Positions 29,979 through 30,922 of a stretch of 30,922 nt of DNA are shown here, piece after piece. A program made the position numbers and the translations under genes. The notes under the pieces are model-generated. The model saw only the letters and a list, made by a program, of their open reading frames with translations, was not told where the DNA came from and did not search any database. Within the stretch, counting starts at the first letter, position 1. Each line of letters begins with the position of its first letter. The stretch is from positions 1 through 30,922 of the IMG/VR virus record IMGVR_UViG_3300022074_000228. The stretch is one strand, 5' to 3'. This stretch comes from a virus.

Positions 29979-30058
29979 TGCCTGATTGGGTGATACTTGC
30001 AGGGCTGTCATTAACTTTAACGGTCCTGTTTTTAATTTTTGATAAAGGAGAAAAGTGA
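29978..30058 (+). CDS. Very small membrane peptide (26 aa)
   Basis: ATG 29978 overlaps the previous stop by one base and the frame ends in TGA that itself overlaps the next ATG. The 26 residues are almost one membrane helix (WVILAGLSLTLTVLFLIF) with a charged end DKGEK. Such a size and layout occurs in small phage membrane proteins. The ribosome site of the next gene (AAAGGAG) is embedded in its last codons, so an alternative is that it is a translated leader for that gene. Confidence 0.5.
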   Translation: MPDWVILAGLSLTLTVLFLIFDKGEK

Positions 30059-30483
30059 TGTATAAAGTAACAGCATTTTTTAAAAACCACAAAATCTCTG
30101 AAAAGTTTTATGATATCAACGATGCTATAGAATTTCGTGATAATGCTGATGCGCATTATCCTTTAAGAGTAACTTTTAGAAAGGTCGTATCAATGAGAGA
30201 ATGGGTACATAATTGTTGGAATGTAGTGATGGATCATAATACTAATCCGTTAAGCAGCATTCCTGACTTAAACACTAGACACATGATTATGCAAGTGTTA
30301 GCTTGGATGTGGTGTATTGTATTTGGTATTATTGTAGGAAGCATGTGGGCTGGAGTAGTCAGTATGATGATACATACATTACTGCTCGGAGCGGTTGCTA
30401 TTACAGTTGCTACATTTGAAGTTGCTAAACGCAAGCCATACGGTTTTTATAATGGAAGAGGAGCAGGCGGCGAACATGAATAA
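30058..30483 (+). CDS. Membrane protein with two transmembrane helices (141 aa)
   Basis: ATG 30058 is 7 bases after AAAGGAG; an in-frame GTG at 30055 is too close. The 141-residue protein has a soluble N-terminal part (YKVTAFFKNHKISEKFYDINDAIEFRDN, beta-like), followed by two hydrophobic stretches at about 80-98 (QVLAWMWCIVFGIIVGSMW) and 101-120 (VVSMMIHTLLLGAVAITVAT). The end is Gly-rich and charged. I do not recognise it. The next gene starts inside its last codons. Confidence 0.7.
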   Translation: MYKVTAFFKNHKISEKFYDINDAIEFRDNADAHYPLRVTFRKVVSMREWVHNCWNVVMDHNTNPLSSIPDLNTRHMIMQVLAWMWCIVFGIIVGSMWAGVVSMMIHTLLLGAVAITVATFEVAKRKPYGFYNGRGAGGEHE

Positions 30484-30706
30484 TGAAATGCAAGATCTTA
30501 AGTTTACGAGCGCTGGAGATTATATGAAAATGTTAGATGAACCTAAACATGATTATTGTACTACTAAGGATCTTGGCAAAGCGTTTGCTGTTATTGTCTT
30601 TATGATCGCTGTAGTACCAGTACTGTTACTGATGGCTATGGTAGGACTTGAAGATTATGGTCGCTATTGCAATTTAAATATTCTTCCATGTTTCGGTCTT
30701 AATTAA
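30476..30706 (+). CDS. Small membrane protein (76 aa)
   Basis: I use ATG 30476 (MNNEMQDLKF); ATG 30452 in the same frame would add eight residues. The 76-residue product has a polar N-terminal half (about 1-40), one hydrophobic helix (AFAVIVFMIAVVPVLLLMAMVG) and a short tail with two Cys. It overlaps the previous gene by 8 bases and the next by 1. Family unknown. It continues a row of four small membrane proteins after the subunit c gene. Confidence 0.6.
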   Translation: MNNEMQDLKFTSAGDYMKMLDEPKHDYCTTKDLGKAFAVIVFMIAVVPVLLLMAMVGLEDYGRYCNLNILPCFGLN

Positions 30707-30882
30707 TGTTTATAGTAAGAAAAAAAGATGGAGAGATTATTGCCATTGCTAGTAGAGAAGAAGATGCTATTGGTATGGCCGATGCAGCTAAAGTTGATAA
30801 AACTGACTATATTGTGCAAGAATCAACAGATAGTGTTGAACTCCGTGAAATCTATCGATCATATTATAAAACGAGGTCTTAA
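30706..30882 (+). CDS. Hypothetical small protein (58 aa)
   Basis: ATG 30706 overlaps the preceding stop (TAATG), and the frame ends in TAA at 30880-30882. The 58-residue protein reads MFIVRKKDGEIIAIASREED..., a beta hairpin followed by a helix (EEDAIGMADAAK) and a second strand-helix pair (DYIVQESTDSVELREIYRSYYK). This is a compact soluble fold with no recognised family. Both junctions are one-base overlaps, typical of this operon. Confidence 0.65.
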   Translation: MFIVRKKDGEIIAIASREEDAIGMADAAKVDKTDYIVQESTDSVELREIYRSYYKTRS

Positions 30883-30922
30883 TGACTGATGAAGAAGTAA
30901 GAGCTGCCGCGCAGAAAGAAGC
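30882..30922 (+). CDS. Start of a further gene, cut by the window edge
   Basis: ATG 30882 overlaps the preceding stop and 13 codons are visible (MTDEEVRAAAQKE), an acidic helical start. Nothing can be said about function; the gene continues beyond the window. Confidence 0.5.
   Translation, partial: MTDEEVRAAAQKE

Noticed and set aside
1-30922. tRNA genes, CRISPR arrays, insertion sequences, integrase or attachment sites
   Set aside because: I looked for cloverleaf-like, regularly spaced repeat and transposase-like patterns and saw none; coding density leaves almost no room for them.

Overview
The window reads as part of the genome of a T4-like marine myovirus. Head, neck, tail and packaging genes run in T4 order (13-14-15-16-17-18-19-20-67-68-21-22-23), followed by recombination, late-sigma and replisome genes (uvsY, uvsW, 55, 47, 46, 45, 44, 62, regA). 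DNA is AT-rich, genes are packed with 1-20 base overlaps, and all but one lie on the + strand. Late genes are preceded by the T4-type late promoter TATAAATA. There are no photosystem genes. A DUF1127 protein, a class A small heat shock protein behind a ROSE-type leader, and an alphaproteobacterial-looking ATP synthase subunit c suggest an alphaproteobacterial host rather than a cyanobacterium; this is inference.

Layout. 1-1406: end of a sulfotransferase-like gene, a GT-B glycosyltransferase and a small acidic protein. 1465-5046: tail-fibre/adhesin region, including two proteins with a cupredoxin-like domain and one with an octaglycine linker. 5085-16937: structural and packaging block from neck gp13 to major capsid gp23, closed by a strong intrinsic terminator. 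17058-17879: three small genes of unknown function behind a sigma70-like promoter. 17882-18358: a lone minus-strand membrane protein gene whose late promoter is divergent from that of a tail-tube-like gene (18450). 19011-21378: uvsY, uvsW and a small unknown. 21486-28361: gp55, gp47/46 nuclease, gp45 clamp, gp44/62 clamp loader, a DexA-like exonuclease and RegA, with three promoters of the form (T/G)NTACA-N17-TANAAT.

28363-30922 is an accessory region after regA. A structured leader with a ROSE-type Shine-Dalgarno hairpin precedes a tightly overlapping operon: hsp20, DUF1127, a 59-aa protein, an F0 ATP synthase subunit c homologue and a 49-aa membrane protein. A new late promoter then leads into more small, mostly membrane, proteins.

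The most interesting signals are the phage-borne ATP synthase subunit c with a shortened, altered polar loop; the predicted RNA thermometer in front of that operon; and the complete type-1-copper-like ligand set (His, Cys-x2-His-x2-Met) in two tail-region proteins. Functions are assigned from family resemblance seen by eye; no searches were run.
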